This document shows positions 23,163 through 35,333 of a stretch of 64,000 bases of DNA, piece after piece (position 1 is the stretch's first letter; each line of letters begins with the position of its first letter). The position numbers and the translations under genes are program-made. A model generated the notes under the pieces. The model was not told the DNA's origin and did no database searches. It worked only from the letters and a program-made list of their open reading frames with translations. The stretch is from Daedaleopsis sinensis (taxonomy: Eukaryota; Basidiomycota; Agaricomycetes; Polyporales; Polyporaceae), in NCBI GenBank assembly GCA_033807695.1, contig CM066307.1, positions 2,976,001 through 3,040,000 of the forward strand, in the 5' to 3' direction.

Positions 23163-26100
23163 ATGCCTCGACGCACCTCCACTCCCGCCACACCCGCGCC
23201 CCCCGCATCCCTCCCCCCTCCCCCGCGCGACCTCCTCGCCCTAGCCGAGTCTGACCCAGAATGGGCCGACAACCTCCGTGCTCTCCGCCGCCATTGGAAA
23301 TGGGCCAACTTTTCCCAGTTCTTCTACACCTTCGCCCCCCTCCTCGCCATGCCCGATGTCTTCCTGTCCGTGAGTGTCGTGTATCGTGTGCATTCACCGC
23401 GCTCGACGTGTCATATCTCCATATCATCTCTTCTCACCATCTCCGACACGTTCTGACGCGTGCGTTCCTACCCAGGATGTCGAAGACGACCTCGCCCGCG
23501 GCACCAACCTATATGTTCCCCGTATTATGCATCGCCTACTTTATACTCTCTCCCAGGACCGCAAGCTAACGTCAGTCGTCACACAACACATCCAGCGCTT
23601 ACCCGCTGACCTCGTATCCTCTGCCCAGCATCGACAACTGGCAAACTGCCTTGCGCCGACAATACCTCCGCCGTGACCCTGCTGCGAACCCCATCGGGCC
23701 TGAGCCCAAAGTCCCTTCCCGTGAGTCCTCTGTTGTACCCTCGGAGAAAGAAGAGGATGCGGAAGAGGACGAGGGGGTCGAAAAGGACAAACCTGTGGAA
23801 GAGCCCAAACCCGCGGAGGGGAGCATGGCTACTGACTCTGAGGAGAAGCCTGTCGCCCCTGTTGGGACGGAACTTTCTCAGAGTGAACTCTCCCCCGAAC
23901 CCAAGACGGAGCCGAAAGAAGAGGGCAAGATACCAGAGGAGAACGACCAGCCCAAAGTTGAGGACGAGGAGGAACAAGAGAGCAAGGATTGGCTCGAGCT
24001 CCCTATGCTCGAGAAGCTCGACTCTCTGCATCTCCTCACGGAATGGCAGTTCCAGAATCCATACCGCGTGCGTCAGCTCATGAAGGACGACGACGACGCG
24101 GGTAACTGGGTACGTCCTTAGTCTCAGGTCACATCTTCCATATCTTAGTATCCCATGGTCGTACAGCGCATCGAACCGATTGGGTACGACGCGAAAACAA
24201 ATGCCTACTGGTTGATTGGTCGTAAGTAATTGTGACGACGTCCACTTGCAGGAACTCACTTTTCTGCTTTTAGCTGACCGACTCTGGATCCAACGTGTGC
24301 CGCCTAAACCTCCGCGCAATCGCAACCTCAAGCGAAAACGTTCCGCGGTAACCCCAAAGAAACCCGCCCGTGCTCCCGTCGAGGCTTCTTCCGACGAGGA
24401 GGAGGATGAACCCGTGACGCGGTCGAAGCGAAACCGAGCACAAACTGCGTCGAAGTCCAAGACACAGAAACCGGCGAACGGTCGCGCAACGCGTGCCTCG
24501 CGGCGCGCGGCCCAGTCACCCAACGCAAGTGAAATCGTTTCGCCTGGGAAGAGCACGCGCGCCGCCAAGGTCCAGGCAAACAAGAAGCTCGATCTGCAGG
24601 CGAAGGAGCTCGCAGAGTTCCAGCGACAGGCCGCCGCGCTGGCCACCAGAGCCCGCGCAAACTCGAGTCCGCGCAAGTCCCGGACCGCGCCCGCTAGTCC
24701 CGCCAAGCGTGCTGTCGGCACTCGCATCAGCGCACGATTGCGACACTCGGCCAAGGCGGACGACGAGGGAGAGGACGCCGGCGATCAGGAGTGGCAGCAG
24801 GTTCCGGAGGAGTGGCTGCAGGAGTCTGCCACGCCGCAGCGACGGACAAGGGCTCGCACGCGGAGCAAAGGCAAGGCAAGGGCGCAGTCTGAGGACGATG
24901 AGCCCGAGGCAGATGCTGTTGAGGACGCCGATGGTGCGATGGACATGGAAGATGAGGAGCAGAGGAATGAGGAGGTTCGTGACAAGGGACATGCAGAGGG
25001 AGCGGAGGCCGGGGAAGGAGAGGGAGAGGGAGACGCCGAGGCTGTTGGAGGTAGGGGAGATGCCGAAGAGGATGCGGACCAGGACGATCTTCTGCAGAAG
25101 GCTGGTCTCGAGAGTGGCAGTGTCAGCGACTTGACGGATCTATCTGACCAGGAGGATTCTGAAGCCGCTGACGAGGGTGAACCTGTTACAAAGCGGCAAC
25201 GCGGTCGCAGGAGCGTCCGCAGCAAGCCTGCGAGGACTACCCGCAGTGCCCGACGCGCCAAACCTGCAGTAGAGGGCTCGCCGTCGAAGTCGCAGCCGGA
25301 CGCTAAAGCCGAGTCGGATGAAGATCAGGAGATGGAGGAGCCGCCTTCGCTCCCCCTTCCGGATGATTTTGTCGAGTGGGAAGCAGTACGTCATCTTCAT
25401 AGCGCCATTCATACGTGGTATTGACAGATCCTGACTGGACTGGATATTGTTAGATCGCCATCACCCTTACCGAGTGGGAACAGGTAGCCGAGCCGTTCGC
25501 GAAGGCCACACACTACCTGGAGAGGGCGTTGTACAAGATGCTCTCCCAGAACATCGTCCCGAACGTCACTGCAGAGCTCATGGTACGTGCTACCCTTGTC
25601 CGGCACCTTCTTTGTGCTCATGCGTTCGATGTGTGTGCGTACAGGAGGCGGAGAAGAGGAAACGGATAGAAGAGGCGATCGTCCACCGGAAGCGGTCTTC
25701 GCGCATCGCGTTGAAGGAGAGCGAGAAGGAAGAGGCCCGGATAGCTGCGAAGCGGAAGGCCGAAGAGGACGAGAAGTTCGGTCGCGCCAGGAGACAGGAG
25801 GCGCGGCGGCTGAAAGAAGAGGCCGAGCGAGAGAAGCGTGAGCGTGCACGCGACCAGCGGGCCAAGGAGCGTGAGGAGCGCGAGGCCAGGGCGCGAGCGA
25901 AAGCTGAACGTGCGGAGAGGTACGTGCTTTGTGATCCGTGGGTACGCTGTCTGACCTATTCCAAACAGAGAGGAGACGGCTGCGGCGAGATCCACGGGCA
26001 CGCCGTCCGTGAATGGGACGCACCAGTCGAGCTCGATACAGCCGAGCCGTGTCGTGACCCCTAACGGCGTTCGCACACCTGACTGGGTCCTAGACTGCGA

Positions 26101-27258
26101 AATCTGCGGCAGGAGGGGCGTCAATGTGGTGGGTTGCATCCCCATTTGCAAACACGGAGCGATTTTGACAATGAGTGTACAGGACGATGGCAAGGCTATG
26201 GTGTCATGTGGCTCGTGCAATCGTTGGCAGCACATTGCTTGCCACGATGTGAACGACCAGCGATCCGGCCGTCCTCGCAGAGACTGGGAGAAGCAACAGT
26301 TTTACTGCGCACGATGCCGTCAGCGACAACTCAACGGCGGTGCTCACGGTGCTCACGGTGCTCACGGTCATGCGGGGCTTCAGCAACAGCAGTATGGCTG
26401 GGGTCAGTCGAGCGGTCCGATTCTGCTGCACAAACCAGGAGGCGTGGATCCGTACGCGCACAGCGCGGATATGCGCTATGCACACCGGTCTCCGCTAGAG
26501 AACGGGATGGGCTACTCCCAACAGCAGTATCTGCCGAACAACGTTGGTGCTGCCTCGTACTCCCGTGCATCGTATCCTAACACCGGCTTGTCATTCAACT
26601 ATTATCAGCCGGACCAGCGGGGGCTCTCGTCTCGAGCGATTCCTACCACGCCGCAGGGCTCGTGGAGCAGCAACGGTGGATATGGACCTCCCACAGACCC
26701 CTTGGCTCCGAGAGCTGGATCGTCGCATTTCTCGCCTCAATACGGACATAACGGGGCTAGTAGCAGTATGTATGCGGGCGGGAGCAGAGCACCTGCCGGA
26801 TATCCGGTGAGTAACCTATGTCACAATCCTGTGCCCTTGCTCGTGCTCAATTCCCGCCCCCGTATGCGTAGAATCACCCCCCACCCGCTGCTGTTCCCCG
26901 ATATGACGACCACAGCGCCGGCATATCGAGCTCCCGTTGGCCGTCGACGACGCCGAACGGATACCACTCGCCCGCGATGCGCGAGGCTGCACAGTCGCTC
27001 GCCTTCATGCACGACGGCAGCAGCAACCGATACAACAGCCCTGGCTGGAGTGGCTCGTCATCCTCGTACGGCCAGCATTTGCCGTCACCGGCGACATCGT
27101 CAGCGCAGTCCCACCAGTCCTCCTTTGCCCACGCGCCCATCGGCCCCGGCATCGATCCATTGACCGGGCAGAGCTTCTCCCGCGTAGAGCAGCCGCCGCA
27201 CGCCGCGCGCGGCCTTCCGCCCACGAACGGCGCGTCTTCGTTCAACTTCCCTTCATGA
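23163..27258 (+). CDS. DDT/WHIM and PHD-finger chromatin protein (RSF1/CECR2-like)
   Basis: Probable accessory subunit of an ISWI-type chromatin remodeller. Exons: 23163-23369, 23476-23570, 23629-24109, 24167-24221, 24274-25385, 25454-25582, 25645-25919, 25969-26128, 26183-26806 and 26872-27258. They sum to 3525 nt, or 1174 residues. The N-terminus (about 20-130) looks like a DDT/WHIM1 region (FSQFFYTFAPLLAM, PRIMHRLLYTLSQD, IDNWQTALRRQYL). RIEPIGYDAKTNAYWLIG near 262 is a WHIM2-type motif. A long acidic and basic linker with Lys/Arg-rich blocks follows, then a Glu/Arg coiled coil (about 705-795). Near 825-880 is a PHD finger: CEICGRRG, VSCGSCNRWQHIAC, FYCARC. The C-terminal 300 residues are Ser/Tyr/Gly/Pro-rich and probably disordered. 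Domain order resembles RSF1-type proteins; the exact orthologue is uncertain. Confidence 0.85.
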
Positions 27259-27865
27259 CCATTGACAGGCGTGTTTACATGTACATATTCCGGTCGGGAC
27301 TGTACTCATTGATGTACACTGTGGACCGTGCATTGACTTTTGGATCTTGTCTGTTTCTCGACGTAGTACATATACTTGGTGTAATCGCTATTGGGCCGAA
27401 TGTTTAGATGTAAGTCTCCACACTAGAGAGTACACTTGTTTCGCTCGATTCATGGAACGCCTCGATCGGATGTTCGATCGAGATCTAGTAGGTACGAGAC
27501 CAAATGGCATACTATGCATTTCGTAACTGGCTCTAAGTTGTCTTCGGGTTTCGCACCCATTCTCCAGCCGCTTGCCCAGGACTACATACTAGTGACTCCT
27601 GGTCTTGCATTCTGAGAAACAACGCGAGTCGGATATCCTTGTAGACCATCTTATCTTCCTTCAAGTTACACTTCTAGGTGGTCATTCCGACCCACAACGC
27701 AACAGGTAGTCCTGATATGTCCTCGATTATCGTCTATACGTATATACGTACATAACCACTAAGCTCTCACTGGGAATCCTCAGAGAATGTCCTCAGAGAA
27801 TGCATAAAGACGATCCGACAGCCGTAAAAAGGGTATTACATGGGTCATTCTCCTGGTATATCTGT
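27259..27865. other. Convergent intergenic region
   Basis: 607 bp, AT-richer, between the PHD gene and the P450 stop codon. Presumably 3' UTRs. Nothing else seen. Confidence 0.55.
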
Positions 27866-30003
27866 TCAAGCGACCGAGACCATTTCTCGCACTAACTGTT
27901 CTCTCTCCGCTGAACGTGCTTTCCATGTGTAATCGTATGCAGGCGCATGCCTGTACAGGGGTCAAGTTGTCAGCATCGTGGCAGCTCAAATCACGGTGCG
28001 AAGAGAACCTACGAGATGATAGAGTCGGTCGACATCTTTTTCTCCACCTGCACGATGTTTCCGTGCGCGTCGACCGGAGGAGATATGTCGAACGCCCAGA
28101 GGAGAGATGCGCACATGATGAAGAGCGAAGACTCGGCGAAGTACCGGCCGGGGCATATCCTGACAATGGTCCACACAGTTCAACGATCACCCAAATGTTC
28201 GCGAGATTATGGCCTCTTACCTCCGCCCGAAACCAAACATGAAGCTCGCTGGGTCTTTGCCCTCGAGGTCAAGGTTGCCATCCTTGTCGATGAACCGCTC
28301 CGGTAGGAAGTTCTCCGGATCAGGATAGGTCTCGGGGTCGCGCGAAATCGCCCTGAGTACGGAGGGATTCAGCGACAGCTCGCCGCCGTAGTAGCTGCAA
28401 TGAAGACGACACTCACCAGAAGTTCGCGAGGATTGAGGCACCGGCAGGAATCACATAACCGTTATACTCGTCATCGGCGACCACGTTATGAGGAACCCCG
28501 AGCGGCGTAACGATGTGCCACCGTAGCAGCTCTTTGACAACCGCACAGGTGTAAGGTAGCGAGTGACGGTCGCCAAACTCGGGAAGACGATGGAGACCAA
28601 TGACTGCGTCCAGCTCCGCTTGGGCCTTCCTTTGCACCTCAGGATAGAGCGTCATAGCGAGGAGGAAGCCACGGGTAGCCGTGTGGCTCTGCGAGTTTTC
28701 TTCAGACATGTTGGGTGAATACGCGACGAACAGGAAAACTGACCGTTTCAGCACCAGCTGGTAGCAGGAAGAGCGTGAAGGTGTCAGTTATGTGGACGAT
28801 ACTCAGCCTTATGTGAGCTCTCACCAGCGTACGTGGTTGCGCTCATTCCCTTGCATATATCTGCAACCGCAGTACTATCGTCCTCCTCAGAGATACCGTC
28901 CAACATGCGAGCCACAAATGAGTCTTTGATCATCCCTTGGTCCTGCCGAGTTTGAAGATCAGATGATGCGGTTCACCTCACGTCACTCACTCGTGACTTA
29001 CTAGTTCCGCCTTCGCCAAGTCGAATAGGTGGTTAAGTATGAAGAACAGGTCGCGCTTGGCATCTGCGGCGAACTTCTTGAAACCGCCGCCGGGGAACCA
29101 AGTCGGCAGGAAGCGTAGCCACGGGATTGCCTCGACCGGAAAGCGGCCGGGCACGTTGATCTCCTCGCCGATTTCTGCGATCCGCTCGACCATCGCGAGG
29201 TTCTTGTCGTCGTTCCCGTGCAGTTCTATACCGTAAGCGATGCGCATGACCACCGCGGCGAACGAGCTGTTATTGCAGAATCAAACGGAGGATGTGAGTG
29301 CCAGACTCCGAAGGGCACGCGCGCCGGTAGTTGGCTGACGTACAACTTCAAATGGCTATCCCAGTCTTTGGGAGAGTCTAGCAATTTCCGCAGCGTGTCT
29401 CGGGTCACATTGAGCTGGAGCGGCTGGTACCTCGCAACGACTTCTGAGTTCATTTGTTGATGGAACGCCCGTCGATGGGCCCGCCACTCGGTCCCGTAGT
29501 TCATCAGCACAAACATCCACCCGAGACCACACCTGCCGAGAAGTTCAGTGAGAACCGACGTGTCGCTGCAGCCTGAGTGCGAATACGAGAGGTGACATAC
29601 AATGCGACCATCATGGACTTGGGGCGATCGGAGTAGTTCGCGGAGCGCTTGTCGAGCAAGTCGCAGGCAGTCTTGTACGAGCCTAAAATGACGATCGGCT
29701 GGCCGAGGACGTTGAGGTGCACTATGTCGCCTGCGCCAGAATCACAGCTGAGCCACTGGATGCACGCACCGAGACGGACAGAGGTTCGCTAGACGTACCA
29801 TACTTGTCGCACAGGTCCCTGGCTTCCCGGCCCAGGTGTTTCGTGGGCATGTCCAGAATGTTGCCAACAAGGGGAAGCGGCGTGGGACCTGGGGGCAGAC
29901 GGCGGGCATGGGAGCGTACGCGAGACTGCACGGAGATCACGACGAGGGCAGTGAGCACCAGCCAAGACCATGCGCCGATGGCTGGGAGTGCAAGGGCTCC
30001 CAT
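27866..30003 (-). CDS. Cytochrome P450 monooxygenase (microsomal, intact)
   Basis: Haem-thiolate monooxygenase anchored in the ER. Ten minus-strand exons: 29799-30003, 29601-29730, 29344-29532, 29002-29266, 28825-28942, 28744-28757, 28417-28688, 28221-28352, 28013-28159 and 27866-27950. They total 1557 nt, or 518 residues, a normal length. An N-terminal membrane helix (WSWLVLTALVVIS, about 13-25) is followed by the proline hinge RLPPGPTPLPLVGN. The I-helix motif AGAETS is split by a 14-nt exon. The ExxR motif is KELLR (about 360), ERF follows in FLPERF, and the haem loop is FGFGRRICPGRYFA with Cys near 444. All P450 hallmarks are present. It resembles the large agaricomycete P450 expansions. 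The CYP family and substrate cannot be assigned here, and no biosynthetic cluster surrounds it. Confidence 0.93.
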
Positions 30004-30072
30004 GTTGGCAGCAAGGTGGATATCGATCCCAAGGGTCCTGAAGTTGGGGTGTCAACATATGAGCCGGTGTGT

Positions 30073-30080
30073 CTTTTATA
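30073..30080 (-). promoter_or_regulatory. TATA box of the P450 gene
   Basis: TATAAAAG on the minus strand, about 70 bp upstream of the P450 ATG. A good match and a sensible distance. Confidence 0.6.
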
Positions 30081-30437
30081 CCTGCTTCTGCCCGCTGCCC
30101 GCGGTCGCGTTGCACGAATGCAGACAGCGTGGTGTTTTACGGCAGAAGTCTCATTGCTCCTAGGGCGGAATTAGCAGACCAAGGTTGCTGGCATCGCGTA
30201 CTAGTTTGAACACCAGGACTAGTAAGAACCTCCGCAATCGGCAAAAGGTGAGAGGTCTAGCTTCCGACGCCTTCGGATCGGGGCTCGGAACATTTAGTCG
30301 CGGCTACATAACAAAGGGTAGTAGACAGGTCAGTCCTCCAACACCCGTTCAATAGGACCTGTACATCGTGTGCCTAGAGGACTCGGAGATGAATAACAAA
30401 GCATAGCGAGTACTTAGCTAACCGACGCGTGACACAC

Positions 30438-30470
30438 GAGGAGGAGGAGGAGGAGGAGGAGGAGGAGGAG
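30438..30470. repeat. (GAG)11 microsatellite
   Basis: Eleven uninterrupted GAG units in non-coding sequence. Confidence 0.95.
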
Positions 30471-30978
30471 ATTGTTCCACCTAAGACTAGTGCCTTTCCC
30501 AGGCTTTTTCTCTCAAGTGTCTCATGGTACCTTACATCAACCTGACATAGGCTTGGAAATGGCGCCGTCTAGCGCCTGCCCACTGGAGAATATTCTCAAG
30601 CTTTTCGAGGGCGGACAGACAACGGACATACGGGCGAAAGGTGCGTGTGATGAGGCTGCAGGGGTGATATATCGATAGCATGCTGGACAGGTAAAAATAC
30701 ACAGCGGACGCGAGTAATATAATCAAGAAGAGACAACAACAGATGCGACGAGGGGCGGCGAGAGGGAGACGGAGAGGGAGAGGGAGACGAGACGGGACAA
30801 TCGGGAGATCCGGGCCAGTGATTAACGGAACGAAGATAAGAGAGGAGGACGGGGAGGGGGCTCGGCGGCGGCGAACTAAAAGCACAGCGAGATACGTTAC
30901 GAGATAAAAGCAATCGACACCAGTCCATATTACCGTCCACCACCGGTCCGCGCCCCCGCGGCCCATCGACATCTATGA

Positions 30979-33900
30979 CTATGACGACGCGTAGAACGCC
31001 CAGGGCTGCTCGACCGCCGGCATCGGCTGCTCCCACTTCCAGCCGTCGGACGCGTTGTAGAACGCGGACTCGCCGCCGTCGATCGCGCGCCAGAGCTCCT
31101 GCGGCATCGCCTCGTCGCCGGGCTCCGCCTTCGGGTCCACGATCTTCGCCGTGTCAGCTGCGGTGGCCGCGCCCGACGCCGACGCTGGGGGATGCGCCTC
31201 AGTCTCCGACGCGGATCCTGGACTGGGACCCACCGACGACGACGCTGGGACGAGGTCCGGGGTCGCGGCCTTGGACCCGGCCTCCTCCTCGAACCCGTAC
31301 GAGGTGAAGTCGAAGATGTCCGCGGGGTCGAACGACGCGCTCAGCTTCGGCGACGCGCTCCCGACCGTGATGCTGTCGATGAAGCTCGCGCCCGCCAGCG
31401 AGGACAGGCTGCTGTCGTTCGTGATGTCCGGGTACGCCTTCAGGATCTCGTCCAACGAGTCCGCGATCGACGTCTTCAGGCTGTCCTGGCCCTCGCCCTC
31501 GCTCGACACCTGGTTCAGCCAGCTCGACATCTGCTCGAAGAACTTCACGGCGTCCTCGTCCGTCTTGACCGCGTCGGCCTCCGCCTGCCGCTTCGACTGC
31601 GCGTCGCTGAGCGGCTCCTCGAACTCCGTCTTGATCTTCTTCGCCGCAGGCGCCGCCACCGCGCCGAGCTCCTCGTCTCGGGGGCGCTTGTTACTCGCCG
31701 AGCCTTCTGGTGTAGGCGCGTTGACGGGCGTCGCGGGGGCAGCAGGCGGCTTGGTCTCCGACGGACCGGCAGCAGGACTGGCGGCGGGCGCGACGGCCCT
31801 CGACGCCTTCCGCTTAGCCTGAACCTTCGGCTTCGGAGCGACCTTGGTCTTGGGCGACTTGGGCGTCTGCGGCGAAGCCGCAACATGCGTGGGCGTCGCA
31901 GCGGGGGTATCTGCTGCGGTAGGTTTCGGCGTGGGCTTCTTGAGAATCGGCGTCCCGCTGACGACGGGAGGAGAGGCGGCTGATGGTGTGTGAGCAGGGT
32001 GGGCAGGAGGCGACGAAGCGGTCTGGGCGGGGGGATGGGGCGGCTGCGCTGTAGGCGGACGGGGAATAGCAGCTGCGCGAGGGGGCTGATTTGGCATCGG
32101 CGGTACTTGACTGTGCATCATCTGAGGCGCACCAGCAACCCCGTTCGCGGGCCGCGGCCCATTGGCGCCTGGGAATGCGGACTGGAGCCAGTTCTTGAAC
32201 GACGCGTTGGCGGACATGACCTGGTTAATCATCTGCTTCACGAATTCGAGAGGCATGATGTATTTTGGCGGTCCCTGGCCCGATAGCAGCTCTCGCTGCT
32301 GCGTGACAGCATTGATCTTCACAAACGCGATTAAGTACCTTCCGCAGCCGCACTACGTTGCAACGGACTCACCATGAGAATCAGCTTCCTGATCACTTCC
32401 TCCTTCATGAACACCGCGAAGTGAGGCAATTGCTTGTCCACGTCGGTGATCATGCGGTGCAGATTCTCGAACGCGGCATTGTATTCAATGCGCTGAGCGT
32501 CGGGAATGTTGATGATGCGGTTCGTGGGCGCGAAGTCTGGATCGCATGTGGGAGTTAGTGCGAACACGGGCGTCACAGACTAGCGACACGTACTCTTCTT
32601 CTCCTCCCGGAGGCGCTGCACGGTGTCGAGAGCAGCTTGCATCTGCGCGGGCGTGGGGCGACCCGGTTGACCCGGTATCGGTCCTGCAGGATGGCTCGGC
32701 CCAGGGTGTTGCTGCGTCTGGTTGTGAGGGGGCATCGACGCAGACTGCATGCCCGGCGGCAAGTGAGGAGGCTGCTGCTGCTGCTGCTGCTGCGGATGTG
32801 AGCCGTTGGGCTTCATGAGTGAGGGCATCCCGTTCTGCATCTGCTGCCCGTTGACCATCGGATTCGAGAGATTACGCTGCCCCGGATTCGCGTTTTGGAT
32901 GTTCTTCGCGAAGTTGCGCTGCGATTCGAGGGTGCGCGACAGCTGTTCCCGGTTGCGCTCGACGAGCTGGATGAGCTGTGACGGCACGCCTCGCTGCTGC
33001 ATCTCCGGAATCGACAGCGCACTGTACGAGACAAGGTCGCTCGCCAATTTCGGGTCTTTGATATCGGCCAGAGACTGGGGGTAAGCCGACCCGTTCTGCT
33101 GAGGCATGCTGGAATCTGCGGACGCCATGCCGGCGTGCATCTGTTTCGCCTGCTGCATCTGTTGCTGACGCCGTTGGAACAGTTGTCTGATATACTGCTG
33201 GTCGAACTCGAGGAGGAACTCCTTGTAGATGTGCTCGATGTGCGCGGCGAAGGCAGGACCAGCCCTCGCGGGCTCTGTTTCCGTACCTGGGAAATTGACG
33301 AAACCCAGTTTCGCGCCGATGACTGGCCACAGGTCCTTCTGGTTGACCTGCAGTAGATGTGGTTGGTGGTCGACAACGTTAGTGGACTAAACGGTGCGCA
33401 CCATGCGATGGGTCCCGGAACTCATGACCTCATAATGCAACTGATACAGGTCGATCTCGCGACCATCGAACTTCAGTATCGACTTGTCCTTCACAGGATG
33501 CTTCGGTGCCCATTGTTCGTAGTACGCTCGAACGAACTGCGCACGAGGCAAAGGCATCAATTGTTGCACTGGCGCCATGTTGGACATGCCCGCTGCGTGA
33601 TTCGCGAGCCCATTCGGCATCCCACCGTGAGGGGGCTGAGGAGAATGCTGAACGGCCCCAGGATTCGGCCCCTGTAGAGGAGTTCCGCGCCGCTGATTGA
33701 GCTGCGCCGCGACGAGTTGGGGAGGGAGCTGTGGCGTGCTCATCTGCGCGCCAGGGGGCTGAGGGTGGGCATTAGCCATTGGCGGTCGCGGACTGTTGGG
33801 AAACTGATGCGCTGGGGAAGATGACGGTCCAGGTTGTGGCATCCAGCCGACCTGTGACTGGTTCGGAGCAGGGACCGGTATACGTGGGCGAGAATTCGGG

Positions 33901-35333
33901 GAGGGTACGGATGGATTCCTACACGCCGGTGAGTTAGTACACTGATATCACGCCCTAATCACCAAACTCACATGTTCATGAGACCTCCGTTGTTAGCAGC
34001 ATTCTGAGTGGCCATCTGCACGACGTGCATGATCCTCATCAGCGCCACCCTCCGCTGCTCAACTTCCTTCTGCGTATCGCCAATCTCCCTGATGGTAGCA
34101 GGGGGCATCGGACCACCTCCGTGTTGGGACTGGAGAACTTTGATGCGCGCTTCGCCTTGCGTTATCGAATTCTTCAACATCTGTGCCCTCTCCTGCATGG
34201 TCTTGAGACTGAGACGAGTCTGTCCTTGTTGCGGGGTCTGACCCTCTTGCATACCAGGCTGAGACATCATCCCAGGTGGGCGCTGCTGCTGCATGACGTT
34301 CGCCTGGCCGTAGTTGGCGGGGAGACTCTGCATGGTGTTGTTCATCGACCCAGGGAAGAGGCCTGGGGGCAGCTGAGGGGCGCCCATCACCTGCGAATGT
34401 TGCGGATGTGGAGGCTGGGACTGCTGCGGGTGTTGCTGTTGACCAGGCTGTAGTCGCTGGAAGGCGGCCATGGAGTTGTTGTGAGGAACGCCGTTCTGGT
34501 TTTGCTGGTTCTGCGCGAGCATGAGGTTGAGCTGACGCATGGGGTCGGTACCCTGGTTGGCAAACATCGCGTTCTGATTCCGTGCTGCTATCGCCTGAAG
34601 CTGTAGGGGGGTGGGGAAGTTCTGACCGCCCGGAGAATTGCTGAACTGAGGCTGGGCGTTCTGCATCCCTTGTGAGGGGTCGTGCGTGAAGGAAGGGGCA
34701 CCGTTGGCGCCCATTTGGTGGATACCACCGCCGAAGGGTAGTTGTCGTTGTTGGGGCTGTTGCTGCTGTTGCTGAGGCATGCCCTGAGACTGTCCAGACA
34801 TTTGACGAGCACGAAGGAACTCGAGCATCTTGAAGAAAAGAGAGACGTTAGCGCGAGTGGGAGGCGCGAGAAGAGCGGTGAGACAGCTCGGATTGATGAC
34901 ATAATCAGACGGGCGTGAGTAAATGGCTCAGCGAGATTAAGGCGGTGGAGAGCGCGATGGGTCGAACGGGGGAGGATATCCACAGTGACACATATGGTCG
35001 AATGCTTTGTACTGTGGATAAGTGGCAGGGGCATACATAGAGAGTGCGGAAGGAGGGGATTCGAGGATAGGAGGGGGACAGCGAGGGGAAGTAAGAGAAG
35101 CCGGGAGATGGACGCACCTGTTGCTGAGTGACACCATTCTGCCCTCTCATAGCGAACTGTTGCTGCTGTTGAGCATGCTGCTGCTGCTGCTGCTGTTGCT
35201 GTTGTTGCTGTTGCAGCTGCCACATGCGCGGGTCCATCTGCATACCATTAGGCATGCCTGGTTGTGGACCAGGTTGGGGCTGTGGCTGCGGAATTCCCTG
35301 CTGACCATTGACGACATAGTTGGAGGGAAGCAT
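30979..35333 (-). CDS. SWI1: ARID-domain SWI/SNF subunit, SWI1-like
   Basis: Probable ARID subunit of the SWI/SNF remodelling complex. Minus-strand exons 35118-35333, 33972-34828, 33402-33918, 32594-33347, 32373-32536 and 30979-32316 total 3846 nt, or 1281 residues. The N-terminal 470 residues are Gln/Pro/Met/Asn-rich with long polyglutamine runs. An ARID/BRIGHT domain lies at about 470-575 (RAQFVRAYYEQWAPKHPV, FDGREIDLYQLHYEVM, KDLWPVIGAKLGF, then EFDQQYIRQLF). A helical segment (LSRTLESQRNFAKNIQN) and more Gln-rich sequence follow. The C-terminal third has Pro/Ala-rich blocks, KRPRDEE and an acidic end. ARID plus Gln-rich flanks matches yeast Swi1 and animal ARID1. It is the only ARID gene seen here. 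The start ATG has an in-frame Gln/Pro-rich continuation and no better alternative upstream. Confidence 0.88.
35160..35220. repeat. CTG/CAG tract encoding polyglutamine in SWI1-like protein
   Basis: Runs of CTG with occasional TTG on the plus strand read as CAG/CAA glutamine codons on the minus strand, near residue 40 of the protein. Confidence 0.85.

Larger units (their letters stand above)
30004..30978. other. Intergenic region between P450 promoter and SWI1-like 3' end
   Basis: 975 bp with the P450 upstream region, a GAG microsatellite and purine-rich sequence. No gene supported. Confidence 0.55.
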
